From assembly GCA_944322675.1 (NCBI GenBank), contig CALUPO010000004.1, positions 62,001 through 126,000 of the forward strand: 64,000 nucleotides of DNA, read 5' to 3'. Below, piece by piece: positions 35,382-43,992 of this stretch (positions are counted from its first letter, which is position 1; each line of letters starts with the position of its first letter). Source of the DNA: Candidatus Gastranaerophilales bacterium. GTDB taxonomy: Bacteria > Cyanobacteriota > Vampirovibrionia > Gastranaerophilales > Gastranaerophilaceae. The position numbers were made by a program, and so were the translations under genes. The notes under the pieces were generated by a model that saw only the letters and a program-made list of their open reading frames with translations, searched no databases and was not told where the DNA came from.

Positions 35382-36014
35382 ATGCAAAATTTAAAAACTA
35401 CACAAGAGTCAGTTATCGACAATATGAAAAAAATTCAGGCGCTTGTAAACGCCGGGAAAATTGACACCAAAGTCGGAACAGCTTTATTAAATCAGATGCT
35501 TATTGATTCATTAAACAAAAATTCGCAAAATGGTGCCAATTTTCCATCTAATTTAAATCAAAATCAAGGATTTTTGCCGCAAAGTAACACGCCAAATGCA
35601 CAGATACCATTGGGTATTACTGATGCTTTAAAACAATTCGAAATGAATAATACTGATTTTTTCAAAAAACCTTCACGTCAATCACTAAGAGAATATTTGG
35701 AAAAAAACATCGATGAAATGACTCCTCAACAAATTGAAGCTATTTCAAAACTTGTTACAACTCTTGAATCAGGGGCTGTTAATGATTATATTAATCAAAT
35801 GAATTATCAAAAACAACTTGAAAATGCCAACAAGGAAGCTATTTCAAAAATGAACACAAATGTTGCAAATGCTGCAAATTCCTCAAGTGGGGGTGTTTTA
35901 AATAAAATATTTACACGTGAAGATGTTAAAAATATGTCAACTGACGAATTTTTAGCGAATGAAGCTCAAATTATGGCACAATTACGTGAAGAAATGAAAA
36001 ATAGAAAAAAATAA
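35382..36014 (+). CDS. Scaffold-like phage protein carrying the TRE/DEYL C-terminal module
   Basis: A 210-residue, helical, Asn/Gln-rich protein directly upstream of the portal gene. No named family is recognised, but position, predicted helices (IDNMKKIQALVNAG..., LREYLEKNIDEMTPQQIEAISKLV) and a basic C-terminus (EEMKNRKK) would suit a scaffolding or internal virion protein. Its C-terminus IFTREDVKNMSTDEFLANE..IMAQLRE is the same module found in one or two copies in all array-2 effectors (for example IYTREMIDKMSVDEYLLHE..IMEQLK). That sharing is the main hint that effectors are directed to phage particles. RBS AAGAAAGAGG precedes the ATG. Confidence 0.55.
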   Translation: MQNLKTTQESVIDNMKKIQALVNAGKIDTKVGTALLNQMLIDSLNKNSQNGANFPSNLNQNQGFLPQSNTPNAQIPLGITDALKQFEMNNTDFFKKPSRQSLREYLEKNIDEMTPQQIEAISKLVTTLESGAVNDYINQMNYQKQLENANKEAISKMNTNVANAANSSSGGVLNKIFTREDVKNMSTDEFLANEAQIMAQLREEMKNRKK

Positions 36015-36038
36015 AACTTTTTTAGATTGGATGTTAAT

Positions 36039-36266
36039 ATGGAAAAAATTATTGATTTCTCTCCTTTTTTAATCATAGTTTTTGTCTTTTTTATTCAACA
36101 TAAAATTTTTGTCACTCCCTGTATGCTCGAAAAAAAACATCGTGAAATTTTAAATGAAATTCACATCAAATTTGCTTCTATGCATACTGTTCAAGCTCTT
36201 AAAGAACAAATGGATGACATTAAAGATAAAATTGACAAAATTTATGATGCTTTAATAAAATCATAA
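36039..36266 (+). CDS. Small single-pass membrane protein with coiled coil
   Basis: A 75-residue protein with one hydrophobic segment (FSPFLIIVFVFFIQHKIFV) followed by a charged helix (HREILNEIHIKFA...LKEQMDDIKDKIDKIYDAL) that looks like a coiled coil. It lies between the scaffold-like and portal genes. A holin, spanin or virion role is possible but nothing proves it. The ATG at 36039 is preferred over an in-frame TTG at 36027. Confidence 0.5.
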   Translation: MEKIIDFSPFLIIVFVFFIQHKIFVTPCMLEKKHREILNEIHIKFASMHTVQALKEQMDDIKDKIDKIYDALIKS

Positions 36267-36295
36267 AATCTAATTTTAAGTTTTTATGGTTTGTT

Positions 36296-36340
36296 ATTGT
36301 GACATATAGATTTATAAATCTATATGTCACAATTTTTTTA
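36296..36340 (+). terminator. Long perfect palindrome and T-run before portal
   Basis: A 38-nt perfect palindrome (19-bp arms starting ATTGTGACATATAGATTTA) followed by TTTTTTT. It is an efficient-looking terminator between the small membrane protein and the portal gene. Confidence 0.75.
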
Positions 36341-36379
36341 TATTATTTTTTTGTTACTTTTATATAAGGATTTTGCTTT

Positions 36380-38155
36380 ATGAATGATTTTATAAATGAT
36401 TACAGTCAATTATCAATTCACGAAAATCAAAAACTTGCTTCAAAAGTTGTCTTTTGTTTTGACAAATACGATGAAATGAGACAACGACAACTTATAAATA
36501 TTCGTGAATTAAAAAATGAAATATATTTAAATAAAAACTTTAAAAATACAAATTGGAAAAATAACGTTTCGTTACCTGATATTTACGAACTTGCACAAAC
36601 TTTAAAATCACATTTAATTGAAAATTTATATTCCAATCCTGAAAATATGTTTGATGTTATTGGTATAAATCCTCAAGCCCAAAGTCTTGCAAATTCTCAC
36701 AAGGCTATGCTTGTTAATATGTTTGACAGGATGAATTTAAAAAATGAAATGGAAAAACTTGTTGATAGCATTGTTGAATCAGGTGAAGCAACTTTGTTTG
36801 TAGGATGGAATACAAAATATAAGAAAAAAAGAAGACCACAAACTCTGGAAGAACAATTTTTGAATCCCACAAATGACGGATTTGTTGTTGAAGACGTTGT
36901 AACTTATGACGGACCTTCCGTTAAGTGTATTGACCCTGTGGATTTTGTTTTTGATATTGCAAATATTCAAAATTTTGAGTCCTGTGCTAAAATTTATCGA
37001 ACTTATATGGATGTTAACGAAATTATTGATAATAAAAGCAATAATATGTTAAATCCTCAAATAATTGATGAACTTAGACAAATAGCAAATGTTAAATCAC
37101 TTAAAACCCTTGGCAACTTATCTTCTTTAAAAATTGTTGATGGAGGATATTCCAACATTTACGATTCAGATTTAATGAAAGCACGTGCACGTAAAGGAAA
37201 TAAACTTGAAGTGCTTGAATTTTATGGTGATATTCAAAAACCTGATGGAACTATTTTAAAGAATTATCTTGTCACAGTTGTTGCACGAACAAAGGTTGTT
37301 AGATTTGAACCTAATCCTTTTGTTATAAATCCTTTTATTTATGCCTCAATTATTGAAGATCCAGAAACTAAACGCGGGGTTTCACCTTTAAAGGTAGCTA
37401 TGATTTTATCTTCAATATCATCTGAAATTTTAAATAAACAACTTGATGCTTTGTCTTTGACAATCAATCCTCCATATCTTGCTCCTAAAGGATGTTTTAA
37501 GGGTGAGCAAGTTGTTACACCGGGGAAAATAATTGAATATGATTCAGCTTTAATGCCTCAACAGCCATTACCGCTTGATTTTACACAGGCTGTTAGAGGA
37601 TGGGATTTTATCCGATTTTTTAAAGCTCAAATTGAATCCGCTACCGGTATTTTTAAGAATATGTCAGGTCAATTGGAGCAGGATGTTGAGAAAACAGCAA
37701 CTGAATTTACTTATTCTGTATCTTCACAGGCTATTAGGTTAAACATGCTCATTGACTCTATTTCAAGAAAAATTATTATACCTATGATTCAGGCTGTTGC
37801 TGAAATTACTTCAAACTTTAAATTTGGCAATGAAACTGTTGTTTATAGTGAAAATGGTGCTGTTAAATTTATCGATATTAATGATAATGTGCGTTGTTCT
37901 TATGATTTTCTTTATCGTTATGGCGATAGAAAAGCAAGCATTGATAGAAAATCCAAATTTTCACAGCTATTTAACCTTATTTCATCTTTTGCTAAAATAC
38001 CTGATTTCACTTCTAAAATCAATTGGGATAAGTGTTTTAAATATGCTCTTGAACAGTTTGGTGTTGAAAACACTCAAGCATTTATCAATGAAAATGTTCC
38101 TGCTAATAATACAACCTTGCCTTCAAATCAGATTACAAATGGCTCAAAGCAATAG
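36380..38155 (+). CDS. Phage portal protein (podovirus type)
   Basis: A 591-residue portal protein of the podovirus head-to-tail connector type, which forms the dodecameric DNA channel at one capsid vertex. Visible blocks are VSLPDIYELAQTLKSHL, VESGEATLFVGW, a central IEDPETKRGVSPLKVA with LDALSLTINPPYLA, and ATGIFKNMSGQLEQDVEKTATEF, the helical region lining the channel. The length is in the usual 500-700 range. It is followed by a strong terminator and then by array 2, which separates it from the capsid gene. Confidence 0.82.
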   Translation: MNDFINDYSQLSIHENQKLASKVVFCFDKYDEMRQRQLINIRELKNEIYLNKNFKNTNWKNNVSLPDIYELAQTLKSHLIENLYSNPENMFDVIGINPQAQSLANSHKAMLVNMFDRMNLKNEMEKLVDSIVESGEATLFVGWNTKYKKKRRPQTLEEQFLNPTNDGFVVEDVVTYDGPSVKCIDPVDFVFDIANIQNFESCAKIYRTYMDVNEIIDNKSNNMLNPQIIDELRQIANVKSLKTLGNLSSLKIVDGGYSNIYDSDLMKARARKGNKLEVLEFYGDIQKPDGTILKNYLVTVVARTKVVRFEPNPFVINPFIYASIIEDPETKRGVSPLKVAMILSSISSEILNKQLDALSLTINPPYLAPKGCFKGEQVVTPGKIIEYDSALMPQQPLPLDFTQAVRGWDFIRFFKAQIESATGIFKNMSGQLEQDVEKTATEFTYSVSSQAIRLNMLIDSISRKIIIPMIQAVAEITSNFKFGNETVVYSENGAVKFIDINDNVRCSYDFLYRYGDRKASIDRKSKFSQLFNLISSFAKIPDFTSKINWDKCFKYALEQFGVENTQAFINENVPANNTTLPSNQITNGSKQ

Positions 38156-38168
38156 TTATAAATGGGAA

Positions 38169-38204
38169 AAAGCTTAGGGGCGTTTCTTACGCCCTTTGAG
38201 CTTT
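38169..38204 (+). terminator. Terminator after portal
   Basis: AAAGCTTAGGGGCG and ACGCCCTTTGAGCTTT pair around TTTCTT as a long stem, followed by ATCATTTT. It also faces the end of the minus-strand immunity gene. Confidence 0.65.
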
Positions 38205-38205
38205 A

Positions 38206-38586
38206 TCATTTTATAAATAATGAATTAAAAAGCACATAAAATATTGTTATAGTGAATATCGACAAATATAAAAGCATTATTGAAAATCCAATAATAAAAA
38301 AAATATTATAGATTTTATTTTCCAAAATGAACTTATTTTTTATTTTTAAGCCGAATGTGTATTCTATTGTCCATACTATTATTGCAAATGCTATTAAAAG
38401 AATAGTTATAAAAATAGTTAATATTGTACAAAAAGCTATAACATTGCCTTCATTAACTCTAATAAGTTTTTTAATTAAACTTATAAAAAAATAAATTAAA
38501 AATAAACCTATGTATGATAATAAGTTATTGCAAAATGATAATTTAGATTTATAAAAAAAACAAGAAAGGAATTTATACATATGCAA
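38206..38586 (-). CDS. Array 2 membrane immunity-like protein 1
   Basis: About 126 residues with three to four hydrophobic segments. The motif LKIKNKFILENKIYNIFFIIG is shared, with changes, by the array-2 genes at 40263 and 41835 (NLKIKNRFLLNNKILNF; FIISNKIYNIFFIIG). It is divergent from a truncated effector start at 38581 and overlaps it, so its true start may be shorter than drawn. An immunity role against a membrane-acting effector is inferred from pairing. Confidence 0.5.
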   Translation of the reverse strand: MHMYKFLSCFFYKSKLSFCNNLLSYIGLFLIYFFISLIKKLIRVNEGNVIAFCTILTIFITILLIAFAIIVWTIEYTFGLKIKNKFILENKIYNIFFIIGFSIMLLYLSIFTITIFYVLFNSLFIK

Positions 38587-38679
38587 AATAATAAACTAAA
38601 CAATAAGCTAATTCAACTTTCAGGATACATATATAAAAGCGTTAATAATAAAAAACCTAAAGATTGGCTTTTAAGTTAA
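38581..38679 (+). pseudogene. Truncated array 2 effector start
   Basis: AAGAAAGGA then ATG opens a 32-codon frame (QNNKLNNKLIQLSGYIYKS) that matches the start of the lipase effector at 40639 (QNYKLHNDLKQLSEYIYKS) and stops at TAA after KPKDWLLS. It is followed by a piece of immunity-like sequence (38680-38760) and, at 38784, another bare effector start (ATGCAAAAAAGC) that stops after 12 codons. Confidence 0.6.
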
Positions 38680-38864
38680 ATATTTTTTAATTACAAATAC
38701 AATAAATGGCTTACAAAAAATAAATAAAACCACAAAGTATACATTATGTGATTATAATACATCAAAAGAAAGGAATGTAAATTATGCAAAAAAGCTTTAG
38801 GGCAATTATTTTCATTTTAGGTTTTATTATTTTATAAATAACAGAGTATTATAACTAACACTAC

Positions 38865-39260
38865 TTATTTATTTATATAAAATGACATTATAATAAATGC
38901 TATTATAAAATAGTATATTGGTAAAGCCGAGAATATTACACCTAGCCAAAATAAAATATTATTATATTTAGAACATTTAATTTCTTTAAAACCATTAAAA
39001 GGATTGTCTTTTTTTGTAAAATATTCAAATATCGCAAATATAATAAAGAAAATCAATAATAACACACTAATACAATAATAAAAACTAAATATTAAATCTA
39101 AAAAATAATCATCTTCTTGGTAAATATTGTTCAATTTTAGATATATAAAATGGTCAGGCATTACTATAAAATAAAAAATTAAATTAAAAATAATATTTAA
39201 ATATCCAATAAATGATAGTGCTTTAAAAGCAATAAAATTTTTTAAAATATTAAAATTCAT
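38865..39260 (-). CDS. Array 2 membrane immunity-like protein 2
   Basis: A 131-residue protein with three hydrophobic segments (LSFIGYLNIIFNLIFYFIV; FYYCISVLLLIFFIIFAIF; ILFWLGVIFSALPIYYFIIAFI). It diverges from the DUF6973-like effector at 39302 with 41 bp between the two ATGs. TATAAT lies 7 bp before its ATG and no ribosome site is visible, suggesting a leaderless mRNA. The immunity role is inferred from the repeated divergent pairing. Confidence 0.5.
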   Translation of the reverse strand: MNFNILKNFIAFKALSFIGYLNIIFNLIFYFIVMPDHFIYLKLNNIYQEDDYFLDLIFSFYYCISVLLLIFFIIFAIFEYFTKKDNPFNGFKEIKCSKYNNILFWLGVIFSALPIYYFIIAFIIMSFYINK

Positions 39261-39301
39261 AACTTATATTATACAACAAAATTTAGCAGAAAGGACTACT
39301 T

Positions 39302-39925
39302 ATGAGCAATAAAAATTTAAATAAAAAATTTCATGCAGAAATAGATGCAAAAACAAAACAGTATCAAAAAATATATGATTTTGAAATAAGTTCAGATCCA
39401 AAACATCCAACTTGGAATAATGAATCTGACGCATTTAAACATGCTTTTATGCAAGCAATTTTGGCTCAACGATATACAATCCCAATGAGTTTTGTAGCAG
39501 GGTGGTTTCATGAAATTGACGGAACTATTAAAGGACAACCAGTAAGTGAACTTAATATAGACTTGTGGAATAATAAGATTGGAAGAGAAATATTTAATGA
39601 AGTCAAATGGGAATTAATGGGAAAAAAAAGAAAAGATTACCCATCAAAAAGAATAGAAGATATTTATGCTCAAAAAATTGTTGAACGTATGAAAAATGGA
39701 GATTTAATAACTAATCCAAATGACAAGCGGCAGTTTAAAGAATATGATAAATATTTTAAAAATAAAAATAAAGACAAATCCACAGGTGAAGCAGCTCCAG
39801 TTAACAATATTTACACCCGTGAAATGATAGGTAAAATGACAGCTGATGAATATCTGCAACATGAGCCAATGATAATGGAGCAATTAAAAACAGCTTTAAA
39901 ATATTTTATTAATATCTTTTTATAA
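39302..39925 (+). CDS. Array 2 effector, DUF6973-like N-terminal domain; tail disrupted
   Basis: A 207-residue product. Residues about 1-150 contain SDAFKHAFMQAILAQ, GWFHEIDG and IDLWNNKIGREI, the 'DAFrHa ... HE ... D..NN..G' layout of the DUF6973-type domain found in polymorphic toxins. Biochemical activity is not established. Residues about 165-195 are the TRE/DEYL module (IYTREMIGKMTADEYLQHE..IMEQLKT). The original end is cut off by insertion of a long CCTCCGGACGGGG repeat, and the displaced last 22 codons (YVKPYTRSDGTEVKGYYRSVR) remain at 40140-40205. RBS AGAAAGGA precedes the ATG. Confidence 0.55.
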   Translation: MSNKNLNKKFHAEIDAKTKQYQKIYDFEISSDPKHPTWNNESDAFKHAFMQAILAQRYTIPMSFVAGWFHEIDGTIKGQPVSELNIDLWNNKIGREIFNEVKWELMGKKRKDYPSKRIEDIYAQKIVERMKNGDLITNPNDKRQFKEYDKYFKNKNKDKSTGEAAPVNNIYTREMIGKMTADEYLQHEPMIMEQLKTALKYFINIFL

Positions 39926-40111
39926 TGTCCTCCGGACGGGGTTACTTTTTGTGGAAAAAGTAACCAAAACCGCAACCCACTTGTCGCTCGTATTCTCACA
40001 ACGTTCGACCTAAAGCCTGCGTAACTCGCATTGAGCAAAGCCCAATGCTCAAACAAACTTGGCTTTGATGTTGTCTCACGTGTAATAATTACTCGCTCCT
40101 GCGTATGGGTT
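39924..40111 (+). repeat. Long CCTCCGGACGGGG element inserted in the effector tail
   Basis: A diverged copy of the element at 822-1004, from TCCTCCGGACGGGG to GCGTATGGGTT. It splits the end of the effector gene at 39302, which shows that the element can move. No obvious target duplication is visible. Confidence 0.65.
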
Positions 40112-40139
40112 GCATATTATTTGTTAAGTTTATATGATA

Positions 40140-40205
40140 TATGTCAAACCCTACACCCGAAGTGATGGCACAGAAGTTAAGGGGTATTATCGAAGTGTGA
40201 GGTGA
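40140..40205 (+). pseudogene. Displaced effector tail (RSDGT motif)
   Basis: A 21-residue open tail, YVKPYTRSDGTEVKGYYRS and two further residues, then TGA. It is homologous to the displaced tails of the three lipase effectors and marks the original 3' end of the gene at 39302. Confidence 0.6.
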
Positions 40206-40262
40206 AGAAAGGTAAGATTCACAAGCAGGCGGACTTCATGTTTTTTAATTAAAAAGCGTTTT

Positions 40263-40601
40263 TTATAGAAAAATCATAAAAATACATAAAAAGTAAAATA
40301 TTGACAATAATATACCAATAATTCTTAAAAAATTAAGAATTTTATTATTTAAGAGAAAACGATTTTTAATTTTTAAATTAAATGTTTTTTCAATTACAAA
40401 GACAATAAATGATATACAAAAAATACATAATATGAAAATTATTACGAAAAATAAATAAAAACCCAGAATTGTAGATTGAGCATTAATATGTCTTTCATAA
40501 CTATACACCTTAATCAGAAAGATAATAAAAAATATTCCAATCCAACCGGTTAGTGCAATAATATTATAACTAAAATATTCATTTAATTTTTTAAACCACA
40601 T
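40263..40601 (-). CDS. Array 2 membrane immunity-like protein 3
   Basis: A 112-residue protein with three hydrophobic segments and the NLKIKNRFLLNNKILNF block shared with other array-2 immunity genes. It diverges from the lipase effector at 40639; the ATGs are 37 bp apart. TATAAT lies 6 bp before its ATG, with no ribosome site, so translation is probably leaderless. Pairing suggests protection against the lipase. Confidence 0.5.
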   Translation of the reverse strand: MWFKKLNEYFSYNIIALTGWIGIFFIIFLIKVYSYERHINAQSTILGFYLFFVIIFILCIFCISFIVFVIEKTFNLKIKNRFLLNNKILNFLRIIGILLSIFYFLCIFMIFL

Positions 40602-40638
40602 ATAACTATTATAAATAAAAAGAGAGGATAAGTATATT

Positions 40639-41691
40639 ATGCAAAATTATAAACTTCATAACGATTTAAAACAATTATCAGAATATATCTATAAATCAAA
40701 GGGAAGTAAGCTTCCTGAAAATTATAAATATGTGACTGGTTACGAAAATACAAACAATGGATTTTACTCGGAAATTTATGAAAAAGATAATCAACTGGTT
40801 ATTGTATTTAAAGGAACTGATATTAGAGTTAATGATTTAAAAGATGATATAAAAATGGTATTTGGCTTATTGCCAAGTCAAATGGAAAGTGCAAGAATAG
40901 TTTATAGTAAGCTAAAAAGTAATTATCCAAACAAAAAAATTTTGTTAACAGGACACTCTCTTGGGGGAAGTTTAGCACAAGGGCTTGGATTTGAAACAAA
41001 TAGTGAAGCAGTTACTTTTGGTGCTTATGGTTTGAGAAATATTTATAATTATAAATATAAAAATAGTGAAAATATTATAAATTATGGTAATAGTAAAGAT
41101 GCCGTATTTACTTATAATATAGATAATCAGATAGGCAAGACTTATATTATTTCTGATAACAATGAAAGTAATAGTTTTATTAAAGATAAAAGAGATAATT
41201 ATAATATTATTGATAAACATTTTATATCTAACATGGGGGATATAAAAAAAGCAAAAGAATATAAAAAACTTGATTATTTCTCAAACAAAAATTTAGTATT
41301 AAAAGGTGCAGTATCAAAAAATTCAGAAGATTTATCACAACCGATTTACACCCGTAATATGATAGATAAAATGTCAGTAGACGAGTATTTGCTCCATGAG
41401 CCTATGATAATGGAACAACTAAAAACACAAGGTATTCCAAGTGAAAAACAAATAAATAAACAAAATAATCTTGCAGGATTTTTAAATCAAATAAGCGGCA
41501 ATTCAAATATTTTTACCCGTGAAGATATTAAAAATATGACGACTGATGAATACTTAAAAAATGAGAAGGCTATAGACTTCCAGCGGATTTTCGGTAGGGC
41601 GGAGTCGAGCGAATGCGAGCGAGCCCGTAACATAAAGCAATCCGCTGAAGTGGAAGGCGAAGCCTGTAACGGAATGCAAGGATTGCGTTAA
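40639..41691 (+). CDS. Array 2 lipase effector 1 (GHSLGG, TRE/DEYL modules)
   Basis: A 350-residue product. The N-terminal domain is an alpha/beta-hydrolase of the class 3 lipase/DUF2974 type: IVFKGTD, the nucleophile elbow GHSLGGS with Ser at about 107, then NYGNSKDAV as likely Asp site and DKHFISNMGDI as likely His site. All three are kept in the two sister effectors. Substrate is probably membrane phospholipid (inference). Residues about 235-315 hold two TRE/DEYL modules. The end after NEKAI is replaced by a GC-rich insert, whose codons (DFQRIFGRAESSECERA...) form an artificial tail; the true tail follows out of frame at 41708-41842. Confidence 0.65.
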   Translation: MQNYKLHNDLKQLSEYIYKSKGSKLPENYKYVTGYENTNNGFYSEIYEKDNQLVIVFKGTDIRVNDLKDDIKMVFGLLPSQMESARIVYSKLKSNYPNKKILLTGHSLGGSLAQGLGFETNSEAVTFGAYGLRNIYNYKYKNSENIINYGNSKDAVFTYNIDNQIGKTYIISDNNESNSFIKDKRDNYNIIDKHFISNMGDIKKAKEYKKLDYFSNKNLVLKGAVSKNSEDLSQPIYTRNMIDKMSVDEYLLHEPMIMEQLKTQGIPSEKQINKQNNLAGFLNQISGNSNIFTREDIKNMTTDEYLKNEKAIDFQRIFGRAESSECERARNIKQSAEVEGEACNGMQGLR

Positions 41692-41705
41692 GCCGAATAA
41701 TCCAA
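41575..41705 (+). repeat. GC-rich insert in lipase effector 1 (same in effectors 2 and 3)
   Basis: About 131 bp, beginning GACTTCCAGCGGATTTTCGG and ending near GCCGAATAATCCAA, with inverted CAGCGGATT/AATCCGCTG inside. The same sequence interrupts the sister genes at 43171-43301 and 46182-46312. It is clearly richer in GC than its surroundings and is unrelated to the CCTCCGGACGGGG family. Confidence 0.7.
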
Positions 41706-41707
41706 GA

Positions 41708-41842
41708 CAATTGAAAACCATAGGCATTCCAAGTCAGGCACAAGCAAATGAAGCCGTACAAAATGGCGGTATGATTTATGTAAAACCTTATACAAGAAGT
41801 GACGGCACTCAAGTTAAAGGACATTATCGAAGTGTTAGGTGA
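41708..41842 (+). pseudogene. Displaced tail of lipase effector 1
   Basis: An open stretch of 44 codons and TGA in a different frame from the upstream gene: QLKTIGIPSQAQANEAVQNG, then a 24-residue stretch with YVKPYTRSDGTQVKGHYRS. It completes the second TRE/DEYL module (IM.QLK). Its stop lies inside the 3' end of the next minus-strand gene. Confidence 0.65.
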
Positions 41843-42215
41843 GAAAAGCTATTAAAGAAATTATTAATAACAAAATTAATAATATTAATCCAATGATAAA
41901 AAATATATTATAAATTTTGTTACTTATTATGAATGAACTTTTTATTAAAAATTTGTTTTTAAAAATATATTTATTTATTAAAACTTCTAGCAAAAATAAT
42001 AAAAGAAATATGCATGTACAAAATATGCTATTACGAAATTTAATTATCAAATATAATTTAATAAAACCTGCATTTATTAAATTTCCCGAAAATATTTCTG
42101 TTTCAGGAATTGCAAATTTTACGCAGGTTAAAAATAAAATTGTATATAAAAATAAATAAAGACCATAGAGTGACAATAAATTTATAGAAATATATTTTTT
42201 GGCTTGTCTTATCAT
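41835..42215 (-). CDS. Array 2 membrane immunity-like protein 4
   Basis: A 126-residue protein with three hydrophobic segments; KKYISINLLSLYGLYLFLY resembles the start of the gene at 44747 (KKYISLNILSILGYI), and FIISNKIYNIFFIIG matches the gene at 38206. It diverges from lipase effector 2 with 37 bp between ATGs. TATAAT lies 3 bp before its ATG and there is no ribosome site. Immunity role inferred. Confidence 0.5.
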   Translation of the reverse strand: MIRQAKKYISINLLSLYGLYLFLYTILFLTCVKFAIPETEIFSGNLINAGFIKLYLIIKFRNSIFCTCIFLLLFLLEVLINKYIFKNKFLIKSSFIISNKIYNIFFIIGLILLILLLIISLIAFLT

Positions 42216-42252
42216 AAAATTATAGTAAAAAAAAAAGGAGAATATTTCAATT

Positions 42253-43287
42253 ATGAAAAATATTGATATTAATGATTATAAAAATTTATCAAACTGTATT
42301 TATCCTGAAAATAGAAATTACAAACCTAAAGATTGGGAATATATGGGAAAGAGAGAAAACAATAAAACAGGTTTTTATTCAGAAGCTTATTATAACAAAT
42401 ATAATGATTCAATATGTATTGTATATCGAGGTACAGATAATAAAAAACATTTACCAAATAAAAATGATCTTATAAATGATTTAAATATGTTAAAAAATGT
42501 ACCCGCACAAACAACTGACGCTTTTAATTTCTATTATGATTTACAAAGAAAATATCAAGATAAAGAAATTAGTATAACAGGACATTCATTAGGTGGAAGC
42601 TTAGCTCAAATAGTAGGAACAATAACTGGTGCAAATACCTATACATTTGGTGCTTATGGAACAGGCAATTTATTAAAAAATATAAAATATAAAAATAATA
42701 TTACAAATTATGGAAATGAAAAAGATATAATTTTTATGAAGAATATAAATAATCATATTGGTAATACAAAAGTTATAAAAACAAACGGCACTTCTTCTTT
42801 GTTTGAAAATCCTTTTAAATATCATTATTTAAACAATTTAGGGAATATTAATAATGCTGTTAATTATAAAACAAAATTTTCACCAGAAATTAGTAATATT
42901 AAAATAACTCCTACAAGTCATAACTTACTAAATAATAATATATACACCCGAGAAATGATAGATAAAATGTCAGTAGATGAGTATTTGCTTCATGAGCCTA
43001 TGATAATGGAACAACTTAAAACACAAGGTATTCCAAGTGAAAAACAAATAAATAAGCAAAGTAATCTTGCAGGATTTTTAAATCAAATAAGCGGCAATTC
43101 AAATATTTTTACCCGTGAAGATATTAAAAATATGACGACTGATGAATACTTAAAAAATGAGAAGGCTATAGACTTCCAGCGGATTTTCGGTAGGGCGGAG
43201 TCGAGCGAATGCGAGCGAGCCCGTAACATAAAGCAATCCGCTGAAGTGGAAGGCGAAGCCTGTAACGGAATGCAAGGATTGCGTTAA
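42253..43287 (+). CDS. Array 2 lipase effector 2
   Basis: A 344-residue product, paralogue of the gene at 40639. It has IVYRGTD, GHSLGGS (nucleophile Ser), NYGNEKDII and YHYLNNLGNI as likely Asp and His sites, then IYTREMIDKMSVDEYLLHE and a second module IFTREDIKNMTTDEYLKNE. The lipase domains of the three effectors differ clearly, while the C-terminal 110 codons, including the GC-rich insert (43171-43301), are nearly the same. The displaced tail with YTRSDGTQVKGHYRS is at 43304-43438. RBS AAAAAAGGAG lies upstream of the ATG. Confidence 0.65.
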   Translation: MKNIDINDYKNLSNCIYPENRNYKPKDWEYMGKRENNKTGFYSEAYYNKYNDSICIVYRGTDNKKHLPNKNDLINDLNMLKNVPAQTTDAFNFYYDLQRKYQDKEISITGHSLGGSLAQIVGTITGANTYTFGAYGTGNLLKNIKYKNNITNYGNEKDIIFMKNINNHIGNTKVIKTNGTSSLFENPFKYHYLNNLGNINNAVNYKTKFSPEISNIKITPTSHNLLNNNIYTREMIDKMSVDEYLLHEPMIMEQLKTQGIPSEKQINKQSNLAGFLNQISGNSNIFTREDIKNMTTDEYLKNEKAIDFQRIFGRAESSECERARNIKQSAEVEGEACNGMQGLR

Positions 43288-43303
43288 GCCGAATAATCCA
43301 AGA

Positions 43304-43438
43304 CAATTGAAAACAATTGGCATTCCAAGCCAGGCACAGGCAAATGAAGCCGTACAAAATGGCGGTATGATTTATGTAAAACCTTATACAAGAAGTGACG
43401 GCACCCAAGTTAAAGGACATTATCGAAGTGTTAGGTGA
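43304..43438 (+). pseudogene. Displaced tail of lipase effector 2
   Basis: Same 44-codon tail as at 41708, out of frame with the effector because of the GC-rich insert, ending RSDGTQVKGHYRS and three further residues before TGA. Confidence 0.65.
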
Positions 43439-43444
43439 CAAAAG

Positions 43445-43861
43445 CTAGACAGGTTTATAAGTATATATAAAATAGGTAACAGATAAAATAACAAAAATAA
43501 TAAAAAATATCGGTGAAAATATAAATATTAAACCAATTTTAAGATAAATATTATAAAATTTATTTAAAATTAATTTATTTGTCAAATTTTTTAATTTTCT
43601 ATACCAATTTAAATGTTTAAATCTTGTTAATATGAAAATTATGATGATTATAAATATGTAAAGTAATGAAGATGTGAATAATAATTCATCAAATAAAGCT
43701 AAACCCGGATAAGTATCCATAGAATAATCAAATTCTCCACATGTTTCAATTAAATAAGGTCTTAAAAATATAAAGGATAAAATCCATCCGATGTTAAAAA
43801 TATATGCTACAAATACAGTAAGATTTGTTGTAGGAGATTTAAATAAATTTTGAAATTTCAT
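43445..43861 (-). CDS. Array 2 membrane immunity-like protein 5
   Basis: A 138-residue protein with three hydrophobic segments (NLTVFVAYIFNIGWILSFIF; LLFTSSLLYIFIIIIIFIL; IGLIFIFSPIFFIIFVILSV). It diverges from a truncated copy of the DUF6973-like effector at 43906, with 44 bp between ATGs. A TACAAT hexamer lies 7 bp before its ATG without a ribosome site. It appears to be an immunity gene that outlived its effector. Confidence 0.5.
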   Translation of the reverse strand: MKFQNLFKSPTTNLTVFVAYIFNIGWILSFIFLRPYLIETCGEFDYSMDTYPGLALFDELLFTSSLLYIFIIIIIFILTRFKHLNWYRKLKNLTNKLILNKFYNIYLKIGLIFIFSPIFFIIFVILSVTYFIYTYKPV

Positions 43862-43905
43862 TTAAATAATTGTAACTTAAACATCAAAGAAAGGAAACTA
43901 TTATT

Positions 43906-43992
43906 ATGACCAGTTTGAATAAAAAATTTCATGCAGAAATAGATGCAAAAACAAAACAGTATCAAAAAATATATGATTTTGAAATTGCCTAA
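43906..43992 (+). pseudogene. Truncated DUF6973-like effector start
   Basis: A 28-codon frame (NKKFHAEIDAKTKQYQKIYD core) that matches the first codons of the effector at 39302 almost base for base and then stops at TAA after FEIA. It has a good AAAGGAA ribosome site, so only the body of the gene has been lost. Confidence 0.65.

Noticed and set aside
41575-41842. Programmed frameshift rejoining the lipase effectors to their displaced tails
   Set aside because: A stop codon and about 130 bp of unrelated GC-rich DNA lie between the parts, and no slippery site is visible.
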